Of a stretch of DNA of 64,000 nucleotides, positions 11,825 through 23,036 are shown piece after piece. Each line of letters starts with the position of its first letter. Position 1 is the first letter of the stretch. Origin of the DNA: Daldinia sp. FL1419 (taxonomy: Eukaryota > Ascomycota > Sordariomycetes > Xylariales > Hypoxylaceae); assembly GCA_025201765.1 (NCBI GenBank), contig MU623438.1:62001-126000 (forward strand), written 5' to 3'. The notes beneath the pieces are model-generated. The model saw only the letters and a list, made by a program, of their open reading frames with translations. It was not told the origin of the DNA and ran no database searches. The position numbers were made by a program, and so were the translations under genes.

Positions 11825-13765
11825 TGAAATTATGACATAGGCCAGTTCTTGAAAGCAAACAAACTAGCTTTACGCAAACTAAAGTACAAAGCCAAAGTTT
11901 CAAATCTTTGGTATATCCGTGTCTAGGTAGGTATGTTAAAAGAGCCGTCAAAGAAGCTATACTTTGTTAACATGTATTTACATTGTCGGTGGTCCAATGT
12001 TCCGATACCGACAAAAAGGTCAAGCATTAATCTTTACTTACAAAGAGTATTAGATACCTATTCTATGTTATACATTTGCCAAGAAATGATATAACTAACT
12101 ATATCTAATACGTTCTAAGAGACTAACTTATAAGCCTATATCCCAAGTTGCAGGCAAATAGAAGAAGTTCCAAGTAAGACAGACGATTCAATAGGTAGAT
12201 GAAAGAGGTAGAAGATTGCTTCGGTATTTTGGATAGGTACCTAATTAACGAAATTATCTAAAGATGTAGGTTAGAGATATTGGGACCGCAGATGAAGGTC
12301 TCCCTAATATGCCCCCCAGTTTGTACAATTAATAATTATCCAAATCTCCGTAGTTAATTTAATCTAAGTTATCAAGTATCAACTAACCTTTGAAAGAAAC
12401 AATCAAGTCGCTCTTAAGCCTCAAACTAAACTACCTTGGGCACTTCCTATCAGAAACCGGACCGGTCATTCACCACATCCTTCAAAATACCTAGGCCATG
12501 ATGTTAGTACATAGGTATACAGGGGACTATAAGCAAGTAAGTATCGTTCTCGTAATGACTGAAGAGAAATAAGCCATTTCAGCCCTCGCGATAATAAAAA
12601 GAGTCGCTGCTGTGTCTCTTGCACCTTGCATTTTCGATTGCATATATTGCAACACAGCTTATATATTTAAAATCTTCATTTCCCTTTTTACTTCTCCGGC
12701 AAGGCGTAAGCTACCATTTCTTCGCATACCTACCTCCGTCTCGTAACAATCAGGACTCGGTATACTAATATAAAACAGGACGTTTATCATTTATTCGTGG
12801 CATACAGAGGCCGTATAGACATTATATGAATGCACGTTATGGGTGGCCATTCTATGATTATCAACTCCTAAATTGGGGAATGAGTTAAAGGGCATCGCGA
12901 ATAGTTACAAAAGCCACTCATTACTATGAAGCTATACCCACGATCATTATATAAACCTCTCTTCAGCAGAGTCTTACCAAGGGTATCTTCAACGAAATAT
13001 TCTCTCCACAGCTCCCCTACTCCGTCGACGTTTAGGCAATTATAAATACAACTTTCCTCGTAGAATATATACCTACCTAGGCAGGTAGGCAGGCAGTTAT
13101 TATAGGTACATCATTTGTAAGACAGTATCGACCATCACCGGGTATTGAATATTTGTAAGGTCAATGGTTACAAAAAGTCGTTAGATTTCGTGGAATTAAT
13201 ACACATGCTTGTTTCATTCATTTGGAAGGCGAAGTATTCTATCCGCATATCCTCCACGAAAAACCTATAGCTGTTTTTCCTATACGCACAAAACGACAAG
13301 CCCCTAATGGATAAAATGAAGCTAGACAGAGGAATCATACAGCTGTCCAGAGCGAGCGGTTCCAGCGACTTCTCTCGGCATGATTTACGGAATACAAATT
13401 CCCATATCCGCAAAATCCAAAGCGCGATTCCCATTTTCCCATCTTCCCACGTGCACACGTAGCATTCCCAAGAAGTAACATTGGCAGCGTCCAAATCGAC
13501 GCATCGCCGGCGCCTCTCGGGTGGGTAATGCCATACGACGCTACCACTAGCTCCTAGGTTAGCTCCTAGTCTCTAGTCTCTCGCCCACCGCCGCCTATTC
13601 CGAACGGCCATCCTGTCCCATCCCATCCCATCTCCAATCCGATCCGGTCCCCATCCCCATCCTCCAAGGGCTTTCCCAGACCTCGGTAACAAGATCCGCA
13701 AATCCTTCTCTTCCACCCGCGACCTGTCAAAACCACCTAGCGTCCCCTTTTCCGTTCTAGCCCGT

Positions 13766-13802
13766 GCTACACATAGAACAAAGAACTTGTTCTATATGTA
13801 GC
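13766..13802. repeat. inverted repeat, about 16-bp arms with 5-nt loop
   Basis: The left arm begins GCTACACATAG and the right arm ends CTATATGTAGC. They pair over about 16 bp with one G-T type mismatch around a 5-nt loop (AGAAC). On either strand this would fold into a stable hairpin. No gene lies close by, so it is unlikely to be a terminator of a known gene. Confidence 0.7.
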
Positions 13803-14360
13803 TGCCCTTAGCCATAGGTAGTTGTAGATAGGTTCCTCGCGGAACAACGAAGTTGTTTCCTTACTTCTTGCTCCGCCTCGTGACACTATACATACCTAGT
13901 CTACGCACGTAGCGCACCTATATACCGCGCAGAGATGCGCCTGGCATATGTACGTCATGCCGGAGGTTCCTTTCCTGCGGGAACGAGGTGTGATGTACCA
14001 TTACCGACGGGGCCTAGACAGGTTTCAGGAACTACCCGGGTAAACTACCTACCACTTAACTAGTACGCGAAGGAGTCAGTCTCGTTTGGTGTTGTCCTTG
14101 TAAGGTAAGTAAGTAAGTAGTGTAAGTAGCGGAAGAGCATACGTATAGTGGGACCTTCATTCCAAATACTCTTCGCAAATACTAGGTATTACCTATCCCT
14201 CGCATCAAAAAGGAGGCGCGCGCGATCATCGCGATCTAGCGCTTGGGATCCCTGCGGCTAGCCCTATAATGTAATATATATAATAGAATATGATATTCAG
14301 CCTAGAAGAATAGGTACGTAGTAGAGTTTAATCACTAACTGTTAGACAAATGGATATATT

Positions 14361-14395
14361 ACTACTAACTACTACTGCTGCTACTACTACTACTA
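14361..14395 (+). repeat. ACT/GCT trinucleotide microsatellite
   Basis: This is a run of ACT units interrupted by AACT and GCTGCT, in a non-coding region. It is a simple sequence repeat and is likely to vary in length between strains. Confidence 0.85.
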
Positions 14396-14645
14396 CCAAC
14401 TTGGTTTCCTTCATATCAGCCTTGACCTGTTCAATATAGTTCGTTTAGTTATATTCTTCCAAGAGACCCATATATCGGCATAACGAAAAGCAATTATTCG
14501 GTACAATTCAATACAAGTTATATGCCTCTTACATTAGGTAGGTACTCAATCATAAGCATTATACACATCCCCATCGCACAAACCCGTTTCCTCAAGGCGT
14601 TATTAGTCTTTACATAGCACTCCTCCTAAGTCCCAGTCCTAGAGG

Positions 14646-14678
14646 TTAGACCTAGACCTAGACTTAGACCTAGACCTA
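14646..14678 (+). repeat. TAGACC hexamer tandem array
   Basis: Five to six tandem copies of TAGACC (one reads TAGACT) occur in a gene-free stretch. The unit differs from the fungal telomere repeat TTAGGG and its complement, so I do not call it telomeric. Confidence 0.8.
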
Positions 14679-15210
14679 AATCACCGATCTCTCAAAGGCC
14701 AACCCCAGCGGTTCGTACTCCAGCCCTGCGAAACATGCATTAGAACAAATCCTATCCTCCATCCCCCCACCCACGTCTCTATCCACCTCTTCATTCCCTT
14801 CCCACGACAACCAGGTTAAAGACAAAACCACCCTATTCGCAACAGAAGAAGATCATTTACCAAAAGAGAAAAAAAAGAAGAAAAAAGAGAAAATCATGTA
14901 TATACCGTAGCACATATGCCGAAGCCGTCCCGCAGGCCACGCGCAAAAGCACACAAAGACGGCCAGTCGGTTCGGAGCCCGAGGCCCGCGCTGACGTGCT
15001 CCTTCTACTCCCCCCCCCTCCCTCCCAGAGATAGCCCACCCCCCGGTATTAAGCGGAGCCGGTTCTGTGTTCCGCACGAACGCTAGATAGACCACCTCGA
15101 TCACCTACCTTTACAAAGTCGTTACCTAAGCTATAGCGTTTTATACTAGTCACATCGCATACTCGACTCCACTCCTACATACCTCCTTACCTAACCTACA
15201 TACATACATG

Positions 15211-15243
15211 CCTACCTACCTACCTACCTAGGTACCTAGGTAG
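15211..15243 (+). repeat. TACC/GGTA palindromic array
   Basis: Several TACC units run into CCTAGGTACCTAGG and then GGTA units, so the array is its own inverted repeat. It is one of many such arrays in the window; their common core is TACCTAGGTAGGTA or its complement. They sit only between genes here. Confidence 0.85.
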
Positions 15244-16445
15244 TAGTCATTATAGGATCACAACCAGATATCCACTACGTGCAGGACCAAATTACCCCAA
15301 GGTAGGTACCTAGCCTAACGTTTCTCGATTTGGGAAATAACTCGGCGTATGTACCCGGAATGATAATTGGGTTCCTAACGAACGAAGCCAATATACCGTA
15401 CTATTTCGTATAGATGTATATAGGTAGGTAGGTAGATAGACTAGCACTACGTAAAAATACGTGGTCCACAGAGAGTTGCACGAGCTAATATTCTTAGGTC
15501 AGCTTATTCCATTCCCAGTGGTAGTAATAACCCGGGCTCCTCACATGACGTGATATACGTCCTGAAGGACGCATGAACCACGGATTTACCCTATCTGAAT
15601 AGGCAGAAGCCATCAAGGCTTACGCAGCTTGACAAGTGCATATGTAAGGGTTAATTACGGGCACGCTACAGTACCATGGCTTCCCATCGCCAATGCCGGC
15701 CTCCATATTCTCAAAAGGGAAAAAAGAAAAGAAAAAAAAAAGCCCGTCTTTCAAGATCGCTAAAGGGGCGAGCCGTAGTTGACCCCGATAGTATTGATAT
15801 ATCAGAACCCTAGTGGTGCCATGCATACGTATAGGCGTGGATAGCCTATATTTCCGCCAAGGGACTAGAAGTCGTAAACGAAAAATGATAAGGCATCCCA
15901 TTGATCATGACGCAGAGACACATGTTGGTCCTTGCCCAAACCAAACATTTTGCGCCTAGAACCAGCCGGAAGCCGATAACGTGGTTTCTCCAGGTTAACT
16001 CTGTTTGCTAACGATCCAAACATCAACCCGTAACTAGTTCAGCAAGACGTTATCGTATCTGCGTGATCTATAGATTCGCAATTCTCTTCTCCTCGACCTG
16101 CATCAGTTTCATAGCTTCCCTTTCAGGTTAGGTACCTGAGAACAACAAGTCCCGCTATATACGGGTGGAGCATTTATGAGGGAGCTGGTGGCAGCAGGAG
16201 GGACCAGGACGTTGTAGATCTGTAAGAGCAGCGGTGAGATTAAGTGAAGGCTCGCTAGACCCTCAGTAGGCCTTGGAGGGGTCTCTAGGTCCCATCTCGT
16301 CTACGAAGCCAAGTCGTTGTGCATGTAGGAACTTACTTGAATCAGGAAGTCCGCTATATTCCTTCGAAGCTTCCTTATTGGTGTTATCGTTGCGAAAATC
16401 GGAGGGCTTCAATGCCGTACCCCTCCTATCTCTCCATCGTCGGTC

Positions 16446-17980
16446 TTAGTTGAAAGTGATCTTCTTTCCCATTAAATTCCTGAAGGCATCGTCGAGAGTT
16501 TTACGCTTCTTGGCCTTTTCTTTACTAGCCTCATCTAGGGACTCGTCTTCGTCTTCGTAGTCGTCGCCATCTAAGCGGGGCACCCAGGCCCTAATTTGGC
16601 CGTCTAGGTGAGCGCTAAAGATAGCACCAGGCATATTGCTACCACCCATGACGACACCGCTTGAACTGCCGCCGCCGCCTGCTCCCCTCCATACTATGCT
16701 TGCAATTCGATTCTTGATGGTGCGTTGGGCACCACTAGTAGATCGAACACCTGACACGGTTGGTCCAGTTCCTCTCAGTTTCGTGACCACGTGGCCATCA
16801 TGTAGGTCGAGAATGAGGATCTCAGTCTCGTTAGGCCAGAAGAGTAATTCCTTACCGGGATGAGTTAAACCCACTGGAGTCGTAAACATGGTTATGCCTG
16901 CCAGTTGGCTGTTCTTGATGCTTGGACCAAAGCTCGCGAGTGTGTTTTTCCCGGTAGCGGCATCCCACACGCGGATACGTCGGTCATGGCCCGCTGACAC
17001 GATGTATGCCCCATCATCCGTCCACGTTAGGCCATTCACGGGAGCAGTATGCGCCCTCGCAGAGGCTCGAGTCCTGACTTTTCCGCTGGCATCTATAAGG
17101 CCGTTGTAGTATAGCCCTAGACTATCTTCGTGATCTAACATACCAATAACTCCACCGGCCCGACGAATATCCCAGACTTTGACCGTTCCGTTCACACTGC
17201 CGGTAGCGAGGACATGCTCGTGCCTGGGCGACCACGCAGTGGCCAGAATGGCGCCTGCGTGGCCAGCTAGTGTTTGAATATTAGAGCCAGAGCGTAGATC
17301 CACCAAACGCACAGCAGGGTGCTGCGTTCCACATGCGACTAGCAGGTGCGAGGCAATTGGGGATATGGCGTGCGTATATGCTTTGAAACCGAGATTAAAG
17401 GAAGCAGAGGTTGCAGCTCGCTCCGTAGCCCACACTTTTAGAGTTTGATCGTACGATGTCGAGAGAAAAGCGGCCGAGTCGAAGGGATAGAAAGAGATAT
17501 GCGTGATACCGAACTTGTGGGTTTGGTCCGAACGCGAGATTTTAGCGATAGGGGTATGTGTATGGGCCTTGGAAGGATTGCTACACTGCTCAAGGTCCCA
17601 AAGCTTTATGGAAGAATCTAATCCTCCCGAAACAAGGCTGAACGAATTTATTAGTTTAGGCGAATCATATAGTTAACTGGTTATGATCACGTATGTTTTT
17701 TTTTCTTTTTTTTTTTTGGCTTGCATACTCACATTCTACCGTCGAAACGATCAAGGGCCAACGCGTTAACTCCAGCTTGATGTGCCCATAGCGTAGAAGT
17801 GGGATCTGGGATTATTATTGATCCTTCGTAGTTGTCTCTAATGGCGGTACCTCTTTCGCCGCCATCGAAGAGGAACTCTGGTGCTGGGCGAAATGAGTGT
17901 AAAAGTCGTGTAGTCTGCAGTCTAGCGAATACATTAGGACCAATGCTACCAGTCGACCTTTCAAGAAGCAATGAATTCAT
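16446..17980 (-). CDS. WD40 repeat protein, CSA/ERCC8 (Rad28)-like repair factor
   Basis: Two exons, 17980-17733 and 17637-16446, encode 479 residues. The 95-nt intron has GTGAGT and a TTCAG acceptor and contains a long A-rich tract. The N-terminus (MNSLLLERSTGSIGPN..., ..RLQTTRLLHSF) and first repeat (HQAGVNALALDRFDGRILVSGGLDSSIKLWDLE) resemble CSA/Rad28. At least five more WD repeats follow, including YDQTLKVWATE, TGSVNGTVKVWDIRR and SAGHDRRIRVWDAATG. The acidic linker near the C-terminus (DGDDYEDEDES) is followed by a basic tail. CSA is the substrate receptor of a CUL4-DDB1 ubiquitin ligase in transcription-coupled repair; assigning that role here is inference from similarity. The gene is divergent from the Rrn10-like gene. 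Other WD40 families are possible but fit the N-terminus less well. Confidence 0.78.
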
Positions 17981-18656
17981 TCATTAGAACGAGAGACCAA
18001 TACGGTCTACGGTAGTTAAATGATAGAGGTACAATGTGAGCAGGGGAATTAATTGCAAGTACTTGTTGAGTAAGTACTAATGGAGTTTTTTTTTTGTTTT
18101 TTTTTTTTTGGTAAATGTCGTTGTACTTAATTCAGAGCCGCATTTCTGAGATCTGTTCTGGTTGGGAAATATTACGTAGTACCTAAGTAGGTAAGTTACG
18201 TAGCTCTAGCGCCCCCGCCAAGCCTAAATTCTAATGTGCAAGCAAATACCTATGTACTACCTACCTCAAAAGTAGAATACCTAGGTAGGTACCCTCTATA
18301 TACATCAAAGCTTCTAACCTAGATGTTTAACCTAAGGTTAGAGGTATGGGAGGTACACTACATAGGAATTCACACTAGGAATTTACACTAGTCACGCCTT
18401 ATATTCGCCTCGTACATACTATTTGACATTATCGCGATGACCGAATATTATTCAGCCTCTCAATACCTGTGGAGATCCGAATAAACTTACGATGAAGGCG
18501 AACGAGAATACAAATCACGAAAGCTACAATAGTACACGGAACCTACGCCATTGCCGTCCAACTCTAATTAAAAGTTTCACGGACTACGTAACTCCAGGTT
18601 GAATACTTAGCGTGCGTTAAGGTCGAGCCTCGCAATCAACGGGCGACAGTGTGAGG
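17981..18656. promoter_or_regulatory. shared promoter region of a divergent gene pair
   Basis: This 676-base stretch separates the start codons of the WD40 gene (minus) and the Rrn10-like gene (plus), so it should carry both promoters. It contains T-rich tracts around 18086-18110 and a TACCTAGGTAGGTA motif at 18279-18293. No TATA box or known operator was recognised with confidence. Confidence 0.5.
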
Positions 18657-19391
18657 ATGGCTTCCAAAAGCACCAAGGAGAAACACGTCGTTGCGCCTCC
18701 GGATGCGGGCCATGTTACAGAGACCGGAACCGAAGCTGATATCCTAGATGGTCGTAGGCAGAAGCGTAGGAGAAGGAACGCTAATCTCTACGACGCCGTA
18801 GCAGGTTTGTAATCCCAAATGTCTCATTCGTCTATAACTCACCTGTCACCGCATATTCGTAGCCATGTAGGCGGATATTAACTGGCTGCGTCTCTAGGTC
18901 GAGTTACCACGACTCGCCCTTTGGATAATGGATCCGAGTCCGAGATACCCTCTCATCATTCTCGGACTTCGCGGGACCACCGTCGAGATCCTACACTTGC
19001 CCCAGAAGAAGTCCTATTTCGCCGCATCCGTGCGCCTGTGCGCTATGCCGAAAAGGACATATATCAAGCTCATGAGCACTTGCGCGATAGTGGAAGAGGT
19101 ACACTGCCCGAAAGTGATATGCTCAAGGCGGTCCACAGCTATTCCAGCCGTTTCTACACGGCGCTTGCCACGGGCCGGGGTGAAACGGACGGCCGAAATA
19201 TCGACGAGCAGAGCATGGACGAGACAGCGCTCCTAGCTTTTGGCATATTGCTCGAAGAGGCGAGTAGAAGTGCTCTAGGTAAAAAGGGAGACCTAGTCTT
19301 CACCGAAGGTGTGGTAATAGCGCAAGATGGAGAACCAGGGGATGACGACGATGAAACTGTGGGTTTTAAGGCGTCGATAACGGGGCGATGA
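18657..19391 (+). CDS. Rrn10-like subunit of the Pol I upstream activating factor
   Basis: Two exons, 18657-18804 and 18898-19391, encode 213 residues. The 93-nt intron has GTTTGT, an ATTAAC branch-like site and CTCTAG. After a basic N-terminus (RRQKRRRRN) there is a conserved-looking core. Its key pieces are LFRRIRAPVRYAEKDIY, LPESDMLKAVHSYSSRFY and SMDETALLAFGILLEE, and it ends in an acidic stretch. The order 'D-L/M-L-K-A-x-H-x-Y' then 'M-D-E-T-A-L-L-A-x-G-I-L-L-E-E' fits my recollection of the fungal UAF Rrn10 family. UAF binds the rDNA promoter upstream element and recruits the Pol I machinery. The family call rests on memory of the pattern, not on a search. An alternative is an uncharacterised fungal nuclear protein. 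Confidence 0.65.
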
Positions 19392-19968
19392 TAGTTGAGA
19401 TCGTGGAGTAGCAATCTTAGTAACGCAATAAAAAGTTGAGTGAGGCCTCTCGGCTCGAGAGATACATTTACAGATTCTAAGTGGAATATCCATGAGGGTT
19501 GACCGACGGCATGTTTCTCGGAGACTCTGGGTTGCAGCGACGTTTGACAGGGTTTATCTTCCAATATATTCTCAATAACACAAGGCTGATGGTGCGTATG
19601 GTGCGTATGGCGCGTAGCGAATATTTCCCTAGAATTTTGACTCGGGGTTGGTTTATAATAGGGTATTGGAATTCCCACTGGCATACGCATCCACTCGCCC
19701 AGTCGGCCAACGAAACCCACCCGAGACCACCCAGTACCGTTTGAACCAGGAAATAGGTTAAAGGGTCTTCGGTGCGGAGTAGCATTCTGCATCACTTAAA
19801 CTAGATCGTTGGGACGATCTTCATTGCCGCTTTCGAGCTGACGCCAGTCTGGCAAGGCTGCCGAAAGGATATCATGATCTCGAGCTTATTCCGACTAACG
19901 ATCTAGCGAATAAGCCTACAACACACCGGATGGGTTAATTTTTGTTGATCGACACACGACACTTTTGT

Positions 19969-20066
19969 GTATACTCGTGTATTCGTGTATTCGTGTATGT
20001 GTGTCCGTGTGTCTGTGTGTAAGAGCACGGGAGCATGTGAGCGTGTGAGCGTGTGAGCGTGTGTAA
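19969..20066 (+). repeat. GTGT/GAGCGT-rich simple repeat
   Basis: Imperfect tandem words such as TCGTGTAT, GTGTGTCC and GTGAGCGT extend over about 100 bases. This is a decayed GT microsatellite downstream of the Rrn10-like gene. Confidence 0.8.
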
Positions 20067-23011
20067 TGTATGTAATGCGCGTGCGCGCGGAATCAAGTCG
20101 GAGACGCATTTCTTAAGCGGCCGCATGTTGTGAGGCCCATTCCCGTCTTTGGTCCATACAAGATGCCCATACGGGTAAGAATATCGGTTGGGTCAAAATG
20201 AGGATTCTCATACTGTAAAACTGCGAGCTGCGAGTCGCGAAACGAGTGAATACCTACCTAGGTAAATGGCAACCAAGCGGCAGGCACCTGAAAATACAAA
20301 AGAGATAGGTCATAATTGGATGAGCCGTGGCTCACGGTCTTCAGACTAGTAACAACGCAATGCAGATCTCATACACAGTAGTAGAGGGTTCCAGACGCTC
20401 TGATGCTGATGCAGGCTGTGCAGGTGCAAGCGATTGGGTGATTGGATATAACCTGAATCAAGTCCCTGCGCAGACAGACCGCGGTGGTATTCTCAGCATG
20501 ACCTATCTCCGTCTCAAATCCCGAACCCTGGAATTGGAATCTTCTTAATCATGCCATATTCCCAATACGGCGTTGCGGGCGGGCGAAAGGAATGGAGTGG
20601 GAAAACACACCGCAACACCTTTTGACCTTCGTGACCTTTTCAAAATATGATAAATCACATCTTGCGATGGGGTTCTGCAATACCTATTCTGGGGAAGGTA
20701 CTGCGATTAGAGGGGGGAAAGCGTCCACACGTATAAATGGTTATAATAGGACAAATTACCTACCTAGGTATGGGGGGTATAGAAAGGGTGTTGGATTGGA
20801 GGGCAAGGGAGGGTAAAGATGGAGATATGGATGGGATGGGATGGGAGTAGGTATGGTTATTAGGTTAACTAACCTAGCAGATTAGGTATGATTTTAGGTA
20901 GTTATGGTATTACAATAACTACATAGGTAGGTACATACTTAGACAGGTAGGTACCTATGTAGGTACAATACGTGAGCCAGGTAGGTATCGTGGTAGGATG
21001 GGACAAGACGAGCAATATGATGGAGCCGAGGACCAGGTTGGAGGCAACGAATTATTATGGAAAAGGTAACGAAGGAGGGGGACAAAGGGTGGCTTCGGAG
21101 GCTTTCAGATATGGAGCTGATATCCAATAAAATGCGTCTTTAAACGGTATCATGACGACCATGACTGCGTCAACTTGGTTGATTGCGTTGAAACGGGAGG
21201 TTATGCATTGCCTACCTGTAGGTTCTCTTGTTGTGACATCTTTTTTATTTTGCGGCACGGATGATTTGTACAATACCAATCCAATTGTAACCAAACCTAG
21301 CGAGAACCAGCCGAATAAAAATGACAACCACAGCTCACAGCTAGCTACCGGTTTTAATTGATAGGTACCTAACTACCTTGGCACATCTGGATACCTCTTT
21401 ATAATAATACCACTAATATTTCATCCGTACTAATAGGGCCAATCATGCATTTGCCCAGCTTACCAACTTAATTTTTATAGGTGCTTTCTTGACCGGTCGC
21501 TGTACCGTGTATTTGTCTACTCAGGTACAATATCATGTGGTATTAAGTTTTTTTTTCCCTAGCACCTTTATGCACTCCTCTTCCCGGGGTTCGACGGCAA
21601 TACATGGCATAGGCAATGCCGCCTTACTAACTTAGGATTAGCTCCTTGCGGCAGTAAGCATGGTAGTAGGCATCTCCCCCCTCTTCGGCCGGCAAGCTGG
21701 ACAAGGTCATGTCCCAATATTATGGATTTGGGTTCACTAAACTTAGATCTAACCAGTAAAATATCCATTTTGAAATACCTACTATGTACCTACCTATCTA
21801 CCTTATCAGCCTACCTAAACTTTTTTTGGTTTTTTTTTCTGCTTTTTTTAATACCTGGTAATTACCTAATTAATACCTAAATCTACTTCGTAGTAGGATA
21901 TTTGATCATTCATCAATATCATCGTCACATGAGGTTATCCTCCAATTAATTTCTAACCCCCAAATTTCAATTTAGATCACAGAGCAAACAATCTAAACAC
22001 CATGCTGGTAACGTCCAAAAAAAAGAAAAAAAAAAGGAGATCGGGACCGAAGTCTTTCTGATCGGTTGATACCGACGCAATCAGCGCTCGCTTCTTGTTC
22101 CTCAGATCCAGCCAATTGGTCCCACATCCTCCGAGGTTGCCGTGTGGGTGTTGCTGCACGGGGTTGTATGGATTGTATGGATTAAAGCAGGCCAGCCCAG
22201 ACAACGCAAGTCCGCGCCGCCGCCAAAGGATTGCGGCCTTTTCCTTGCTGATGTTGGACGTTATTATTGTCAGGAGGCAAGGGAGCAGCCGTCTGTCCTG
22301 TTATAACCCAAACACGGCAAGGAAGGGTGGCATTCAATAATACTGGGAACGGGCACGGAGAGGTACTAAAAACATCTGCAAGATCATTTATCGGACGGCA
22401 GATCTAACCCGTGGAGGCGTTTCATGATCGAACACACATGACCCTCAGCCCTAATGTACACCTTACCAATATGCATCCGGACGACCAAACAGCATCTCGT
22501 GGCGGCTGCTTAAGATCGATGGCGTGAGAGAGAGGAAGAAAAAGAGGTCAGCCATCGAAGCGGGTTCCCGTATGGGGATTAGATACGCTGTATTCGAATA
22601 AGGGCAATTAAAGGCGAAGGAGGTGTAAGCCTTGTAAGAACCCATTCCAAACTTTTGAATAGCTTGGTAATCAAAATGGATTAAATGGGTGGTAAAGGAT
22701 GATGACCCGGTGGGGAGCCGCAACAGCTTTCCTATGGATAAATGACAGGTGAGATAAAGCATATAAGACTCTCGGACGGCTCGTATGGGTGCGTGTCGTA
22801 CGTATCGTGGGGTAAAGTGGGATATTTCAGATCCGCCAACACGACTCCTGGGTACCATTGAAATAAAGATCCTCACTATAACACGTATGATACATTATGA
22901 TTTTCAGTTACTCACCAACGTGAGTAATCGTTGTGTAGAAGCGAGTCGCAAATTCGCGAAAGTCCTGTGATCACCTCACGTATTAGGTCGCAGAGGATAC
23001 TAGTAAAGATA

Positions 23012-23036
23012 TATACCTACCTACCTACCTACCTAT
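23012..23036 (+). repeat. TACC tetranucleotide array
   Basis: About five consecutive ACCT units lie in a gene-free region. They belong to the same TACC/GGTA repeat type seen across the window. Confidence 0.85.

Larger units (their letters stand above)
11815..16445. other. 4.6-kb region without recognisable genes
   Basis: No frame here looks like a real protein; the longest (about 108 codons near 13.2-13.5 kb, minus) has no family resemblance. The region holds an ACT-type microsatellite, a TAGACC-type hexamer array, several TACC/GGTA arrays, a strong inverted repeat at 13766-13802 and short C-rich pyrimidine runs near 13.62-13.66 kb. It may contain the upstream region of the ankyrin gene and the 3' flank of the WD40 gene. 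Confidence 0.5.

Noticed and set aside
13168..13494. 108-codon minus-strand frame in the 11.8-16.4 kb gap
   Set aside because: Cys/Ser/Phe-rich without motif, no splice context and no neighbouring exon.
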